DNA of 64,000 nucleotides from an uncultured Burkholderiales bacterium (GTDB lineage Bacteria; Pseudomonadota; Gammaproteobacteria; Burkholderiales; Burkholderiaceae_C), in NCBI GenBank assembly GCA_903822825.1, contig CAIJQQ010000059.1, positions 1 to 64,000 on the forward strand, read 5' to 3'. Made by a program: the position numbers and the translations under genes. Within the stretch, counting starts at the first letter, position 1; each line of letters begins with the position of its first letter. Under the pieces are notes generated by a model. The model ran no database searches and had not been told where the DNA came from. It saw nothing but the letters and a program-made list of their open reading frames with translations. Positions 62,559 through 64,000 of this stretch are shown piece by piece.

Positions 62559-63332
62559 ATGTCTGAACAAGTGCGACTGCTAACTTTGAATCAAGTCAGT
62601 AAGAATTTTGGTGGTGTACAAGCCGTTAAAAATTTGAGCTTTGATGTGAATTCAAACGAGATTGTGGGATTGATTGGACCCAACGGCTCTGGGAAGTCCA
62701 CATCGGTGAATTTGATTTCAGGCGCTGTACCACCAAGCTCCGGAGATATTGTTTGGCGAACCCAAAATGTCAACAAACTTCCCATCAGTCAGCGTGTACC
62801 ACTGGGCTTGGCGAGAACATTTCAAACCACGAGTCTGCTTTCAGAGTTCAGTGTGCACGAGCAAGTTTTGACAGCCTGCCATACAAGCTACCGCGTCTCA
62901 CCTTGGCGCTCCGTTCTAAGACTCAAAGACGCAAGAGCTCAAGACGCTGAACAAAGAGCCAAGGCACAAGAGTTGGTTGAATTTGTTGGTTTGGGTCATG
63001 TAAGAAACGATCCAACTTCAACTATTTCATCGGCTCACCAGCGGCTACTGATGATCGCAACCGCGATGGCAGCAGATCCCAAACTGATCTTGCTGGATGA
63101 ACCCGCGGCTGGCATGGTGGCAAAAGAACGAAAAGAACTGGCCGAAGTCATCATGCGTATTCGCAAAAAAGGGTTGGCCGTTTTGGTCATCGAGCATCAC
63201 ATGGGACTGATCATGGAAGTGTGTGATCGCATTGTGGTGCTGAATTTTGGTGAAAAAATAGCAGAAGGTAAGCCTGAGGAAATTCAGCGTGACTCGGCCG
63301 TCATTGAAGCTTATCTGGGTGGGGTGCATTGA
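62559..63332 (+). CDS. Branched-chain amino acid-type ABC transporter ATPase (LivG type)
   Basis: A 257-residue ATPase: Walker A GPNGSGKST (40-48), Q-loop ARTFQTTSLL, Walker B LILLDEPAAGM (176-186), H-loop VIEHHMGLIMEVCDRI, and the C-terminal LivG helix (PEEIQRDSAVIEAYLGG). The ABC signature is degenerate: SSAHQ at 157-161 in place of the LSGGQ/SYGQQ type. GGGAAAGA precedes the start. The codons are richer in A/T than in the rest of the window. It overlaps the next gene by one base. Confidence 0.9.
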   Translation: MSEQVRLLTLNQVSKNFGGVQAVKNLSFDVNSNEIVGLIGPNGSGKSTSVNLISGAVPPSSGDIVWRTQNVNKLPISQRVPLGLARTFQTTSLLSEFSVHEQVLTACHTSYRVSPWRSVLRLKDARAQDAEQRAKAQELVEFVGLGHVRNDPTSTISSAHQRLLMIATAMAADPKLILLDEPAAGMVAKERKELAEVIMRIRKKGLAVLVIEHHMGLIMEVCDRIVVLNFGEKIAEGKPEEIQRDSAVIEAYLGGVH

Positions 63333-64000
63333 TGCTACACGTTAAAAATCTCACAGCAGGCTATGGGAAAGTGAATGTTTTGCACGGGGTCAACCTCGAT
63401 GTGAAAGAGCGTGAATGTGTTGCACTGATTGGCGCAAATGGTGCGGGGAAAAGTACCACCTTGCGCTGCATCTGTGGTCTTAACGAAGTTCGTTCTGGAA
63501 GCATTGAGTTTCTAGGACAACGTTTGGATGGCTTGAGCGGCCACGCAATTGTCCGAAAAGGCATCACCATGTGTCCTGAAGGACGACAAGTATTTGCAGA
63601 AATGTCTGTTGTCGAGAATTTAGAAATGGGTGCACACACGCGCAGCGATAACGAACAAAAAAATGATGTCGAAAAAATGCTCGATCTCTTTCCTGTTTTG
63701 CGACAACGCGCCAAACAAAGGGCAGGAACTCTTTCAGGCGGTGAACAAGAGATGCTAGCCATAGCTCGCGCACTGATGGCGAGACCTAAGCTTTGTATTT
63801 TTGATGAGCCTTCGTTAGGCTTGGCTCCAAAAATAGTCGAGGAAGTTGAGCAAATTTTGGTGCGCATCAAAGCAATGGGAACGACCATCGTTCTGGTTGA
63901 GCAAAACGCGGCTATGGCTTTGCGCTTGGCCGATCGTGCCTATGTATTGGAAGCGGGCGAGGTGGTATTGCATGGCACCGGCCAGGAACTCAAAAACGAT
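63332..64000 (+). CDS. Branched-chain amino acid-type ABC transporter ATPase (LivF type), 3' end outside window
   Basis: An open frame of 223 codons that runs off the window. It starts MLHVKNLTAGYGKVNVLHGV and has Walker A GANGAGKST, the LivF stretch MCPEGRQVFAEMSVVENL, an intact signature LSGGEQEMLAIARAL, Walker B LCIFDEPSLGLAP and the switch VLVEQNAAMAL. It pairs with the LivG-type ATPase. The permeases and receptor should follow beyond the window. A+T-rich codon use matches its neighbour. Confidence 0.92.
   Translation, partial: MLHVKNLTAGYGKVNVLHGVNLDVKERECVALIGANGAGKSTTLRCICGLNEVRSGSIEFLGQRLDGLSGHAIVRKGITMCPEGRQVFAEMSVVENLEMGAHTRSDNEQKNDVEKMLDLFPVLRQRAKQRAGTLSGGEQEMLAIARALMARPKLCIFDEPSLGLAPKIVEEVEQILVRIKAMGTTIVLVEQNAAMALRLADRAYVLEAGEVVLHGTGQELKND

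Overview
The window is a chromosomal segment of a GC-rich betaproteobacterium, most likely a member of the Comamonadaceae (Limnohabitans/Rhodoferax/Acidovorax-like). The reasons are the GroEL with a GGM-rich tail, an array of Gram-negative porins of the Comamonadaceae type, Bug-type solute receptors, coq7, a GspG-to-GspF type II secretion operon, and intergenic repeats typical of this family. The assignment is inference from gene content; no rRNA or tRNA gene was seen to confirm it.

Layout. 1-1.7 kb: the end of groEL, its terminator, and a membrane-anchored cupredoxin. 1.7-6.6 kb: sugar-phosphate block, with pgi and tal divergent from zwf and the RpiR-type regulator hexR, and a candidate operator between them. 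6.6-8.8 kb: a Bug receptor, then a porin gene whose 5' end is broken at the Bug promoter. 8.9-15.6 kb: a dipeptide/oligopeptide ABC transporter operon with an M20 amidohydrolase inside it. 15.7-20.4 kb: a DUF3047 lipoprotein and three tandem porins. 20.7-23.6 kb: coq7, an OsmC-type protein, and ilvA behind a leader that looks like an attenuator. 23.7-35.7 kb: type II secretion (gspC divergent from gspG-H-I-J-K-L-M-N-D-E, a MipA/OmpV-like barrel, gspF). 35.7-40.4 kb: a 5'-nucleotidase, a DMT exporter, htpX, a DUF3025 protein and pyrC. 40.7-45 kb: a glutamate/aspartate-type ABC transporter (gltIJKL) and a LysR regulator. 45-51.6 kb: an Atm1-type exporter, thioesterases and a TetR-controlled acyl-CoA operon. 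51.8-62 kb: a divergent sugar-acid catabolic locus (FAH-family hydrolase, two SDRs and an enolase-superfamily dehydratase on one side; a FadR-type regulator, a TRAP transporter, an altronate/galactarate-type dehydratase and an Ldh-family oxidoreductase on the other). 62.3-64 kb: two AT-richer LivG/LivF-type ABC ATPases running off the end.

Most of the window is metabolic and transport DNA. The signals that stand out are: (1) REP-type palindromic repeats inside the coding sequences of gspI and gspJ, which turn the prepilin leaders into 50- and 37-residue peptides; (2) a covarying tetraloop hairpin 5-6 nt after the stop codon of all four porin genes, separate from their terminators; (3) a porin that has lost its own start and has an inverted paralogue about 10 kb away with the same terminator; (4) a short ORF plus two hairpins ahead of ilvA; (5) near-perfect operator palindromes for the TetR and FadR-type regulators; (6) a LivG-type ATPase with a degenerate ABC signature in a compositionally distinct tail. 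No rRNA, tRNA, CRISPR array, prophage or complete insertion sequence was recognised.
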